Assembly (NCBI GenBank): GCA_003165495.1 | Contig: PMMB01000096.1 | Location: 488-14,849, forward strand | Source of the DNA: Gammaproteobacteria bacterium | GTDB taxonomy: Bacteria > Pseudomonadota > Gammaproteobacteria > Steroidobacterales > Steroidobacteraceae | Direction of reading: 5' to 3' | Length of the DNA stretch: 14,362 nucleotides | Part shown: one piece after another, positions 7,240 through 14,289 of the stretch | How the letters are laid out: each line of letters opens with the position of its first letter | Position numbering within the stretch: the first letter of the stretch is position 1 | Program-made: the position numbers and the translations under genes | Notes under the pieces: generated by a model | The model's database searches: none | Told to the model about the DNA's origin: nothing | Seen by the model: the letters and a program-made list of their open reading frames with translations, nothing else

Positions 7240-8445
7240 TCATATTCGTTCGAATGCCAGCGCCGCACCTTGTCCGACCCCCACACACATCGTGGCCAAT
7301 CCATACCGGCCCGAACGGCGCAGCAACTCCTGCACTGCCGCCCCGGCAATGCGCGCGCCGGACATGCCCAAGGGATGACCCAAGGCGATTGCGCCGCCAT
7401 TGACGTTGACGTGTTCGGCGTCGTCGGCAAAACCCAACGCTCGCACGCACGCCAACGCCTGCGACGCAAACGCCTCGTTGAGCTCGATCACATCGAAATC
7501 GGCGACCTTCAGTCGCAACCGATTCACGAGCCTATCCACCGCCGGGATCGGACCCACCCCCATAATGCGCGGCGCGACTCCCGCGGACGCAAAGCCAAGC
7601 ACGCGCGCACGGGCCCTCAAGCCGTATTTCTCGACGGCCGCGCCAGATGCCAATAGCAGAGCCGCTGCGCCGTCGTTGATTCCCGATGCGTTCCCGGCGG
7701 TGACGGTGCCGCCGGTACGCACCACCGGCTTGAGCTTTGCCAGACCCTCCAGCGTGGTCTCCGGCCGAAGTTGCTCGTCGCGGTCGACGACGTGAGCAGC
7801 CGCGCCTTTTGCCTGCGGGACCGCCACCGGCACGATTTGCTCGGCGAACACCCCGGCTTCCTGGGCGCGCGCGGCGCGTTGTTGCGAGCGAAAGGCGAAG
7901 GCGTCCTGATCCGCGCGCGATACGTCGAAGTCCGCAGCGACGTTTTCGCCGGTTTCAGGCATCGAATCGACGCCGTATAGAGCCTTCATCTGCGCATTCA
8001 CGAAACGCCAGCCGATGGTCGTGTCATAGATTTCCGCCGTGCGCTGGAAGGCCCGCTCTGCCTTGCCCATCACGAAGGGAGCGCGCGTCATCGACTCGAC
8101 TCCGCCCGCAATGGCGAGTTCGATTTCGCCGGCGCGGATCGCTCGAGCCGCTGCCGCCACCGCATCCAATCCGGACGCACACAATCGATTGACCGTCATG
8201 CCGGGCACGTGCGCCGGCAGTCCGGAGAGCAGCAGCGCCATGCGCGCGACATTGCGATTGTCTTCTCCGGCCTGGTTGGCGCAACCCATGAACACTTCAT
8301 CGACGGCCTCGCCGATCGCGCTGTTTCGGGCGAGCAGATGTTTGATCGCGGTCGCCGCCAGATCATCGGCGCGCACACGCGATAACCCGCCTTCGTAGCG
8401 GCCGATCGGCGTTCGCACAAAATCACAGATAAAGGCTTCAGTCAT
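7240..8445 (-). CDS. pcaF: 3-oxoadipyl-CoA thiolase-like acetyl-CoA acyltransferase (PcaF/PaaJ type)
   Basis: Thiolase of 401 residues that closely follows the PcaF/PaaJ beta-ketoadipyl-CoA thiolase pattern as I remember it. Shared landmarks include VFMGCANQAGEDNRNVARMA (51-70), the nucleophile C89 in NRLCASG, GGVESMTRAPFVMGKAE, DTTIGWRF, YGVDSMPET, H357 in GGAIALGHPLGMSGAR, and C387 in MCVGVGQG. In known pathways this enzyme splits 3-oxoadipyl-CoA into succinyl-CoA and acetyl-CoA in beta-ketoadipate, phenylacetate and dicarboxylate degradation. None of the ring-cleavage or epoxidase genes of those pathways are in the window, so it may serve another dicarboxyl or ring-derived intermediate here. 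The start is ATG 8445 with a weak AGG 8 nt upstream. It lies 81 nt after the ADP-forming synthetase stop and 74 nt before the FadB-like start. The symbol denotes the family, not proven function. Confidence 0.9.
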   Translation of the reverse strand: MTEAFICDFVRTPIGRYEGGLSRVRADDLAATAIKHLLARNSAIGEAVDEVFMGCANQAGEDNRNVARMALLLSGLPAHVPGMTVNRLCASGLDAVAAAARAIRAGEIELAIAGGVESMTRAPFVMGKAERAFQRTAEIYDTTIGWRFVNAQMKALYGVDSMPETGENVAADFDVSRADQDAFAFRSQQRAARAQEAGVFAEQIVPVAVPQAKGAAAHVVDRDEQLRPETTLEGLAKLKPVVRTGGTVTAGNASGINDGAAALLLASGAAVEKYGLRARARVLGFASAGVAPRIMGVGPIPAVDRLVNRLRLKVADFDVIELNEAFASQALACVRALGFADDAEHVNVNGGAIALGHPLGMSGARIAGAAVQELLRRSGRYGLATMCVGVGQGAALAFERI

Positions 8446-8503
8446 CTAGCTGCCTGGATTGGCCACCGCAGTGCGGACACATGCGATTAGCAGGTAGGGT
8501 CGC

Positions 8504-8532
8504 AGTATAGGCCCCCGCCAAGTCCTTCACAC
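8504..8532 (-). promoter_or_regulatory. Possible internal promoter upstream of the PcaF-type thiolase
   Basis: The minus strand has a good -10-like TATACT (8509-8504) in the 81-nt gap before the thiolase. The best -35 candidates are poor: GTGTGA at 17-nt spacing (8532-8527), or TTGTGT at 19 nt. Downstream lies a small palindrome, CCGCAGTGCGG (8466-8476), that could be a leader hairpin or an operator. This would let the downstream genes be transcribed independently of the synthetase. Weak evidence. Confidence 0.2.
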
Positions 8533-10698
8533 AACGTTGTTGGGATTTGAGCGCGTCCGGCGGAGAATAAGAGCGTCCACGGCGATCAACCGATCGCCTG
8601 AACAAACGATGGGATTGACATCGGCCTCGAGAATATTGTCGCGCTGATCCGCCGCGAACTCCGACAGACGAACGATGATGTCAGCGAGGCGAGTGATATC
8701 GACCGCCGCGCCACCGCGGAAGCCGTCGAACAAGGCAGCTCCGCGGAGGTTACGCAGCATGCGGCTCGCCTCGTACGCGTTGATGGGCGCCAAATCGACG
8801 GCGGAGTCGCGCAACAGTTCCACCAACACGCCGCCGAATCCAACGACGATCAACGGCCCAAACCCCGGATCGATTCGGACGCCGGCGAGCACTTCGACCC
8901 CTTGAGGCGCCATGGGCTGTAGCAGCACGCCGCGAATGTCTGCCTGCGGCGCATACGCCTTGGCATTGGCCGTGACTCGATCATAGGCTGCACGGAGCTC
9001 AACATTCGAGCGCACCCCGAGTGTGACGACCCCCGCTTCCGTTTTGTGCACGATATCGGGCGACTCGACCTTGACCGCCAATGGAAATCCGAGTCGCGAA
9101 GCCGCGGCAACGGCAGCGTCTGCGGAATCAACAAGGATTTCGCGAACCGCCGGGATGCCGTAAAGATCTAGAATCGCCTTCGACTCGCGTTCAGTCAACT
9201 GGTCGCGCGACGCGTCCGCGATCATTCGCGCGGCTGCCGGTGCCGCGGCCGCGTCCGAAACGCGAATCAACGTGCGGTCGCCGCGGGCGAGCAGATCGGC
9301 GCGACGATGCCAGGCAGCCAATGTGCGAAAACATCGATCCATCGAACGGAAGAGCGCAATGTGCGGGTCGACCTCGGCGTCCAACGCACCCGGTCCCTGC
9401 AGCCATCCGGATACCAGCACATTGCAGGTGACCTTGCCGTATTGTTTCGACAATCGGCTAAAGGCCGACACGCGCGGCTTATGCGAATCGTAGGCAAGCG
9501 TCTGCGGCACGACGAGAGCGCCATAGGCCGGATCGGACAGCAGCGCCTCACCGCAGGCCCACATGGATTGTGGATTGTTGACCACCTGCCCGGTGACGTC
9601 GCACGGATTGCGCGCGGACCCGAAATCCGGAATGTTCGACTCGAGCACGCGCCTGACGTCCTCGCTGGGTTGTGGCAGTGAAACGCCGTGTAACTCGGCC
9701 TTGTCGGCGGCCATGATGGCCGCGCCGCCGGACGTGGCAATCACGGCAATGCCGCGGGCCTTCGGCGGCGGCGCCTTCGCGAAAAACGCCGCGGCCTCCA
9801 TGAGTCCTTCGAATTCCTCGATCACGATGGCGCCGCCCCGCTCGAATGCCGCACGGTATGCCATATCCGAACCCGCCAAACTCCCGGTGTGCGAAATAGC
9901 CGCGGCGGCGCCCAGCGTTCCGGTCGCAATCTTGTTGACCAATAGCGGCTTGCCGTTGCGCCATGCGATTTGCGCGGCTTCCAGCAGGCGCTGCGGATAG
10001 GTCATGCCTTCGAATGCGCAAGCGATGGCTTGGCAAGCCGGTTCGTCGGCAAGGTAGGCGACGAGGTCTGCCACGTCGACATCCGCTTGATTGCCGGCGG
10101 AAAACGCATGACTGACGGACGAACCGCATTCGATGGCTTGAGCCAGGGACTGCGACAACGCTCCGGACTGGCTGGCAATACCGACCGAAATGCCTCGCAT
10201 CTCTCGTGGCGCCGGATATTCGGAAAACGAAATGCGCGCGCGACGCAGATAATTCGCGATACCCAGACAATTCGGGCCAAGGATTTTCAAGCCCGACTCG
10301 CGCGCAATGTCGCAGAGCCGTTGCTGCTCTTCGACGCGCGCCGGCAGCTGCGTTTCGGCGTAGCCGGACGCGTACAGAATGACCCCGCCGGCGCCAACGT
10401 ACGCAGCCTCGCGCACGATGTCTTCCGCGGATTCGCGCGGCACCGTGACGGCCACGCAATCCGGAACGACGGGTAGCGAGGCAATGGACGGGAAGCAACG
10501 CCGTTCCCCAAGCTGAGCGTACTTCGAGTTCACCAGATAGATGTCGCCATCGAAGCCGGCCAGATTACCAAGCACTCGGTTGCCGAACGAACCAACCTTT
10601 GGAGAGGCCCCGACGATGGCAATGCTCTTCGGATTCAGCACACGATCGAGTTCAGCGTGCCGATACACCGATCGCATCATGGTGAAATCGTGTTTCAC
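8527..10698 (-). CDS. Acyl-CoA synthetase (ADP-forming, fused alpha-beta; acetate-CoA ligase family)
   Basis: NDP-forming acyl-CoA synthetase of 723 residues, the usual size of the single-chain fused form. It would convert a carboxylate, CoA and ATP to acyl-CoA, ADP and phosphate through a phosphohistidine. Residues about 17-115 form the CoA-binding Rossmann domain (KSIAIVGASPKVGSFG). The middle succinyl-CoA-ligase-like part has ASQSGALSQ (175-183) and the phospho-acceptor H270 in ISHTGSLAGSDMAY. The ATP-grasp domain covers about 500-715, with AVKVESPDIVHKTEAGVV (541-558, second conserved histidine H551). No GNAT acetyltransferase domain is attached, so it is not a Pat-type protein acetylase. 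The GTG start at 10698 has a modest TAAAGAG upstream; two in-frame ATGs at residues 7-8 are alternatives. It is the first gene of the minus-strand block and faces the cyclase gene across a 71-bp spacer. Relatives activate acetate, hydroxyacids such as 4-hydroxybutyrate, or aromatic acids; this substrate is unknown. Confidence 0.92.
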   Translation of the reverse strand: MKHDFTMMRSVYRHAELDRVLNPKSIAIVGASPKVGSFGNRVLGNLAGFDGDIYLVNSKYAQLGERRCFPSIASLPVVPDCVAVTVPRESAEDIVREAAYVGAGGVILYASGYAETQLPARVEEQQRLCDIARESGLKILGPNCLGIANYLRRARISFSEYPAPREMRGISVGIASQSGALSQSLAQAIECGSSVSHAFSAGNQADVDVADLVAYLADEPACQAIACAFEGMTYPQRLLEAAQIAWRNGKPLLVNKIATGTLGAAAAISHTGSLAGSDMAYRAAFERGGAIVIEEFEGLMEAAAFFAKAPPPKARGIAVIATSGGAAIMAADKAELHGVSLPQPSEDVRRVLESNIPDFGSARNPCDVTGQVVNNPQSMWACGEALLSDPAYGALVVPQTLAYDSHKPRVSAFSRLSKQYGKVTCNVLVSGWLQGPGALDAEVDPHIALFRSMDRCFRTLAAWHRRADLLARGDRTLIRVSDAAAAPAAARMIADASRDQLTERESKAILDLYGIPAVREILVDSADAAVAAASRLGFPLAVKVESPDIVHKTEAGVVTLGVRSNVELRAAYDRVTANAKAYAPQADIRGVLLQPMAPQGVEVLAGVRIDPGFGPLIVVGFGGVLVELLRDSAVDLAPINAYEASRMLRNLRGAALFDGFRGGAAVDITRLADIIVRLSEFAADQRDNILEADVNPIVCSGDRLIAVDALILRRTRSNPNNVV

Positions 10699-10769
10699 AT
10701 TTGCTCTTTAGTTGCCTATGGCGGGATAGCAGGGTAATACTAATCTACAACTCGAGGGACCGGATCGTC
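10699..10769. promoter_or_regulatory. Divergent intergenic region, putative bidirectional promoter
   Basis: These 71 bp separate the divergent starts of the ADP-forming synthetase (minus) and the cyclase-family gene (plus), so the promoters of both blocks should lie here or just inside the first genes. On the plus strand, TTGCCT (10712-10717) and TAATAC (10735-10740) are 17 nt apart, a plausible but imperfect sigma-70 pair. On the minus strand only weak matches are seen, for example TTGTAG and TATCCC 16 nt apart. GAGGGA about 10 nt before the ATG at 10770 may be the cyclase ribosome site. I see no convincing operator palindrome. Confidence 0.45.
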
Positions 10770-11627
10770 ATGGACAATCAGCCGCGCAATTGGAATCGCT
10801 GGGGAGCGGACGATCAGCGAGGCACGCTCAACTACATCACCGCAGAGAAGCGTCTTCAGGCCAGCAAACTGATCCGGACCGGCAATGTGTATTCATTGGC
10901 GATCCCCTTGCGTGCCGATGCGCCCATCTGGCCCACCCGCCACAAGAACTGGCACATCGCCACCCATCGCAATACGCTTGGGCCCGGTCCGGGTGGCGCG
11001 GAGGACGTGTTGATGATGCACACGCATGGCACGACCCACATCGACGCTCTGTGCCATGTGTTTCGAGACGGCCGGATGTACAACGGCTATTCGGCCGCCG
11101 AAACGATCACCTCTCGGGGCGCGGAGCGCAATTCGATTTGCAATGTCGACGCGATCGCGACGCGAGGCGTGTTGCTCGACATAGCCAAGTATCACGGTGT
11201 AGCCCACCTGGCAGCCGATCACGAAATTACTCCGGAAGAAGTCGAGGCTGTGGCCGCCGCACAAGGCGTTGCGATCGGCAGCGGCGACGCGATATTGTTT
11301 CGCACCGGCTTCATGCAGCTTTGGCAGCGCAATGCCGAAGAATATGATCGCGCGCAGCCCGGCGTGAATCACGCCGTGGCGCAATGGGCCGGCGATCGGG
11401 AAGTGGTTCTTCTGGGCGCCGACAACAGCGCCGTGGAAATTTTCCCCACAGTAGCGTACCTGCCGGTGCATCAGGAATTCATTCGCGACCAGGGCGGTTA
11501 TCTCCTTGAACTGTTGTACCTGGACGAACTGGCCCGCGATCAGGTCTATGAGTTCCTGTTGGTGGTCGCGCCGCTGCGCATCGACCGCGGCCTCGGCAGC
11601 CCGATCAACCCCATCGCATTGGTCTAG
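10770..11627 (+). CDS. Cyclase-family metal-dependent hydrolase (isatin hydrolase / kynurenine formamidase superfamily)
   Basis: Protein of 285 residues in the cyclase/KynB/isatin-hydrolase superfamily, whose members hydrolyse amide, lactam or lactone-type bonds with a bound divalent metal. The signature HGTTHIDALCH (86-96) supplies the metal-ligand pattern H86, H90, D92 and H96. The N-terminal RWGADDQRGTLNYI (10-23) is typical of the larger cyclase-family members of catabolic clusters. Reading could open at a TTG at 10701, but that would use most of the divergent promoter region and add 23 unlike residues. I choose ATG 10770, preceded by GAGGGA. It is the first gene of the plus-strand block, with an SDR gene 14 nt downstream. 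It may open a ring or hydrolyse an intermediate made from the amine or acid. Family is confident; substrate is unknown. Confidence 0.9.
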   Translation: MDNQPRNWNRWGADDQRGTLNYITAEKRLQASKLIRTGNVYSLAIPLRADAPIWPTRHKNWHIATHRNTLGPGPGGAEDVLMMHTHGTTHIDALCHVFRDGRMYNGYSAAETITSRGAERNSICNVDAIATRGVLLDIAKYHGVAHLAADHEITPEEVEAVAAAQGVAIGSGDAILFRTGFMQLWQRNAEEYDRAQPGVNHAVAQWAGDREVVLLGADNSAVEIFPTVAYLPVHQEFIRDQGGYLLELLYLDELARDQVYEFLLVVAPLRIDRGLGSPINPIALV

Positions 11628-11641
11628 TCGTTGACAATTAT

Positions 11642-12427
11642 ATGAACACACTACAAGGCAAGATAGCCCTCGTCACCGGTGCGGCCAGCGGCATCGGACG
11701 TGCCAGCGCATTGCTGTTCGCATCCGAGGGCGCTGCGGTCGTGGCGCTGGATTGCGCCGCGGAAGTCGAGGCGACCGCGTCGGCGATTCGATCGACCGGC
11801 GGGCGCGCCATTGCGCTGATCAGGGATTCCGCGGCGGAGGAAGATGTTGCCGGCGCTGTGACCCTGGCAATCAAAGAATTTGGCGGTCTCGACGTGTGCT
11901 ACGCGAATGCCGGCATCAGCGGCGGCATGGTGCCGTTCTTCGAGGAAACCGTCGAACGCTGGGAGCAGGTTCTCAAGATCAATCTGATCGGTACTTTTCT
12001 TGCGGCCAAGTATGCGGCCCTCTCGATGGTCAAGCAGCGGCGCGGTTCAATCATCTGCACGGCATCCGTCGCGGGGTTACGGTCCGGTGCCGGCGGCATG
12101 CCCTATAGCGCCAGCAAGGCCGGCGTGATCAGTCTCGTGCAAACTGCAGCCAACCAACTCAGCGGCACGGGTGTACGCATCAACGCCATTTGTCCGGGCC
12201 TGATTGAAACCGGAATGACTCGTCCGATATTCGAACAGGCGCGCGCCCGCGGCAGCGAACGTAAAATCGGACAGCTCAATCCCTTGCGACGGCCCGGAAT
12301 TCCCGATGAGATCGCGCAGACAGCGCTGTTTCTGGCGTCCGACGCCTCGTCCTATGTCAATGGCCAGGCCATCGCTGTGGATGGCGGTCTGTCTACGTCG
12401 CACCCCATCGTCATCCGCCGCGATTGA
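11642..12427 (+). CDS. Short-chain dehydrogenase/reductase
   Basis: Classical SDR oxidoreductase of 261 residues. It has VTGAASGIG (11-19), NAG (89-91), S142 in ASVAG, the YxxxK pair Y155/K159, NAICPG, and the C-terminal VDGG. The aspartate after the second strand (VVALD, D37) suggests NAD(H) preference (inference), unlike the SDR at 3100-3870, which ends that strand with SARK. It begins 14 nt after the cyclase-family gene and is probably co-transcribed with it. No Shine-Dalgarno is evident before the ATG (the upstream bases are TTGACAATTAT), so its translation may depend on coupling to the cyclase gene. It likely dehydrogenates an alcohol or reduces a ketone made in the same pathway. Substrate unknown. 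Confidence 0.93.
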   Translation: MNTLQGKIALVTGAASGIGRASALLFASEGAAVVALDCAAEVEATASAIRSTGGRAIALIRDSAAEEDVAGAVTLAIKEFGGLDVCYANAGISGGMVPFFEETVERWEQVLKINLIGTFLAAKYAALSMVKQRRGSIICTASVAGLRSGAGGMPYSASKAGVISLVQTAANQLSGTGVRINAICPGLIETGMTRPIFEQARARGSERKIGQLNPLRRPGIPDEIAQTALFLASDASSYVNGQAIAVDGGLSTSHPIVIRRD

Positions 12428-12572
12428 TGAGTGGATCTCGACTACCCGCATCAGTACACAATACTGCCGCGAGCCGCCAGAACTTTTTATTGCGGATAGC
12501 GAAGTCGTTTTTCCTATGTCAGACTCGGCTGAAATAGAGTGAGTACTTCGCCCTGCCGTGGGATGCCAAACA
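12428..12572 (+). promoter_or_regulatory. Intergenic leader before the amine dehydrogenase cluster
   Basis: About 145 bp separate the SDR stop from the ATG of the amine dehydrogenase large subunit, the widest gap in the plus-strand block. It holds an inverted repeat CAGTA-N5-TACTG (12452-12466), and an A/T-richer patch around 12480-12520 with TTGCGG and TATGTC 19 nt apart as a weak promoter candidate. A GGGA about 9 nt before the ATG could be the ribosome site. I see no clear terminator hairpin. A separate promoter for the amine dehydrogenase genes is possible but unproven. Confidence 0.3.
12452..12466. repeat. Short inverted repeat (CAGTA-N5-TACTG), possible operator
   Basis: Perfect 5-bp arms, CAGTA and TACTG, flank CACAA in the gap between the SDR and amine dehydrogenase genes. 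The size suits a dimeric transcription factor half-site pair, but arms this short arise by chance, and no second copy was noticed. Confidence 0.2.
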
Positions 12573-13736
12573 ATGCGACTCCGACTGAAGCTGCCGATCG
12601 TCTTGGTGAATGCTCTTACGATATGCGCATTGTTGGTCGGACCCGCCGGCGCGGAACTCCCGTCGGATAGTGAGCGCGGACCCCAGGTGGCGACGCTGAC
12701 GGTACCCGCATCGAAACACTGGGTGTGGGTGAACGATTTTGTGTTTCCCCACATGGCCGACGGGATGGCGTATCTGATCGATGGCGACTCGGGCCGATAC
12801 TTGGGGACTCTCAGCACGGGTTATAGTTTCGCGCATGTACTTCTTTCTCGCGACAGTAGACTCATCTATTCGCCGGAAACCTATTTCGCGCGTGGCACGC
12901 GCGGCAAGCGCACGGACGTCGTCACCTTGTACGATGCGGGGACGCTGAAGGTGGCCGGCGAAATTGCGATACCGCCCAAGCGCTCGTCCAACCTGCCAAT
13001 GATCGCCAACGCGGTATTGACCGACGACGATCGTTTCCTTTTGATCTATAACTTCAATCCGGCGCAGAGCGTGACGGTCGTCGATACTACACTTCGCAAG
13101 TTCGTTCGCGAAATCGAAACCCCGGGATGCGCATTGGTTTATCCAACCGGGCCGCGCTCGTTCTTCTCGGTATGCGGCGACGGCTCATTGTCGCTCGTCG
13201 ATCTCGACGATAGCGGAGCCGCGCACCAGAAGCGCTCGCAACCCTTGTTCAATATGGCCGCCGACCCGGTAACGGAAAAGGCCGTCCGGATCGGCCGTGT
13301 CTGGTATTTCGTTTCATTCGCTGGGCGCATCTATCCGCTGACAGTCGGGCCGCAGCAAGCGGCGATGGGACAGTCCTGGTGGCTGACATCCGACGCGGAG
13401 CGCAAGGCGGACTGGCGTCCCGGCGGCATTCAGCAACTCGCGGTGAACTCCCAAAAGTCCCAGCTATACGCCATCATGCATCGTGGCGGAGTCGAGACGC
13501 ACAAAGATCCGGGCAAGGACGTTTGGGTGTTCGATTTATCGACCCGACAGCGCGTGCAGCAATTCGCCCTGAAGAACTTGGCAAGTTCCATCCAACTCTC
13601 GAGCGATTCGCAACCGCTGCTATACAGTATCTTTATCGACGGCACGGACCTCGACATCTATGACGCTGCGAGCGGCAAGCTATTGCGATCCGTTGAACAT
13701 GTCGGTACGACACCGACGATCATGGTCACGCCCTAG
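12573..13736 (+). CDS. mauB: Amine dehydrogenase large (heavy) subunit, MauB/AauB family
   Basis: Large, non-catalytic beta-propeller subunit of a periplasmic TTQ-dependent amine dehydrogenase, which oxidises primary amines to aldehydes and ammonia and passes electrons to a cupredoxin or cytochrome. The 387-residue product starts with a Sec-type signal peptide: basic RLRLK, a hydrophobic stretch to about residue 22, and likely cleavage after AGA-27. Family landmarks are FARGTRGKRTDVVTLYD, IPPKR, FFSVCGDGSLSLVD, WRPGG, and a THKDPGKDVWVFD segment. From memory these resemble both the aralkylamine (AauB) and methylamine (MauB) dehydrogenase large subunits, with THK and PPKR closer to the aralkylamine type. 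GTG 12558 is an alternative start; ATG 12573 gives the cleaner signal peptide and has GGGA upstream. The following mauE and mauD genes support the call. The small subunit must lie outside the window. Amine specificity is unknown. Confidence 0.9.
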   Translation: MRLRLKLPIVLVNALTICALLVGPAGAELPSDSERGPQVATLTVPASKHWVWVNDFVFPHMADGMAYLIDGDSGRYLGTLSTGYSFAHVLLSRDSRLIYSPETYFARGTRGKRTDVVTLYDAGTLKVAGEIAIPPKRSSNLPMIANAVLTDDDRFLLIYNFNPAQSVTVVDTTLRKFVREIETPGCALVYPTGPRSFFSVCGDGSLSLVDLDDSGAAHQKRSQPLFNMAADPVTEKAVRIGRVWYFVSFAGRIYPLTVGPQQAAMGQSWWLTSDAERKADWRPGGIQQLAVNSQKSQLYAIMHRGGVETHKDPGKDVWVFDLSTRQRVQQFALKNLASSIQLSSDSQPLLYSIFIDGTDLDIYDAASGKLLRSVEHVGTTPTIMVTP

Positions 13737-13746
13737 AGTCGTTGCC

Positions 13747-14289
13747 GTGCTCGATCCTGCATTCGGATATTTGATCATCGCCGGCATTGCACTCCTATTC
13801 GCGAGCGCGGGAGTACGTAAGTTGCAAGGCCTCGCACGCTTTACGGAGATTTTTGCGGCCTATCGCGTGCTGCCCAGTGCACTGGCGCGACGCGTGGCGT
13901 GGCTCATCCCCTGCCTCGAACTTAGCATAGCGATAACCCTGTTGTGGGGACCAAGCCGACGCATGGCGGTTATATCCGCCATCGCCGTCTTGGTCGCGTA
14001 TGCGTCGGGCTTGGGCGTCAATCTGCTTCGCGGGAGGCGCGATCTTGATTGCGGTTGCAGCGCGGCTCGCGACCGCCGGGCGATAGCGGCATGGATGGTT
14101 TGGCGCAACCTCATTCTCGCGGCCGCTCTTGGAATCGCCACATTGCCGTGGTCGCCCCGCCTTTTCAACCTAACCGACTTCCTGACAGTCATCGGCGGAC
14201 TTATCGTCGGCGCTACGCTCTACGCGGCTGTCGATCGATTGCTCGGCGACGTTGCGCCGAAGGCCATGAGTCTAAGGAGTACGTCGTGA
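13747..14289 (+). CDS. mauE: MauE family membrane protein, amine dehydrogenase maturation
   Basis: Integral membrane protein of about 180 residues with four to five hydrophobic segments (about 4-25, 45-70, 78-100, 117-135 and 145-165). It carries the conserved DCGC cysteine motif near residue 101 (RDLDCGCSA), typical of MauE/DoxX-like proteins. MauE is required with MauD for maturation or export of the disulfide-rich TTQ small subunit. A longer open frame reaches back to 13660 inside the large-subunit gene, but those residues are not membrane-like. GTG 13747, 10 nt after the large-subunit stop, starts just before the first transmembrane segment; ATG 13699 is a less likely alternative. Its stop overlaps the next start by GTGA. 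The redox role of the DCGC pair is inference. Confidence 0.85.
   Translation: MLDPAFGYLIIAGIALLFASAGVRKLQGLARFTEIFAAYRVLPSALARRVAWLIPCLELSIAITLLWGPSRRMAVISAIAVLVAYASGLGVNLLRGRRDLDCGCSAARDRRAIAAWMVWRNLILAAALGIATLPWSPRLFNLTDFLTVIGGLIVGATLYAAVDRLLGDVAPKAMSLRSTS
14274..14279 (+). promoter_or_regulatory. Ribosome binding site of mauD
   Basis: AAGGAG sits 6 nt before the GTG at 14286, near the ideal consensus. It fixes the GTG as the start of the truncated gene at the right edge, although that start overlaps the mauE stop. Confidence 0.75.

Noticed and set aside
9548..10498. Minus-strand open frame of about 316 codons within the ADP-forming synthetase
   Set aside because: Out-of-frame shadow, extremely Arg-rich, inside a gene with intact CoA-binding and ATP-grasp motifs.
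10701..10769. TTG-initiated extension of the cyclase-family protein
   Set aside because: It would consume the divergent promoter region and add residues unlike the family N-terminus; ATG 10770 fits better.
10893..11651. Minus-strand open frame of about 250 codons opposite the cyclase-family gene
   Set aside because: Antisense to a gene with an intact metal-binding signature; no domain recognised.
11631..11658. TTGACA just upstream of the second SDR as a promoter -35
   Set aside because: No -10 hexamer lies 16-18 nt downstream, and any transcript would begin inside the SDR coding sequence.
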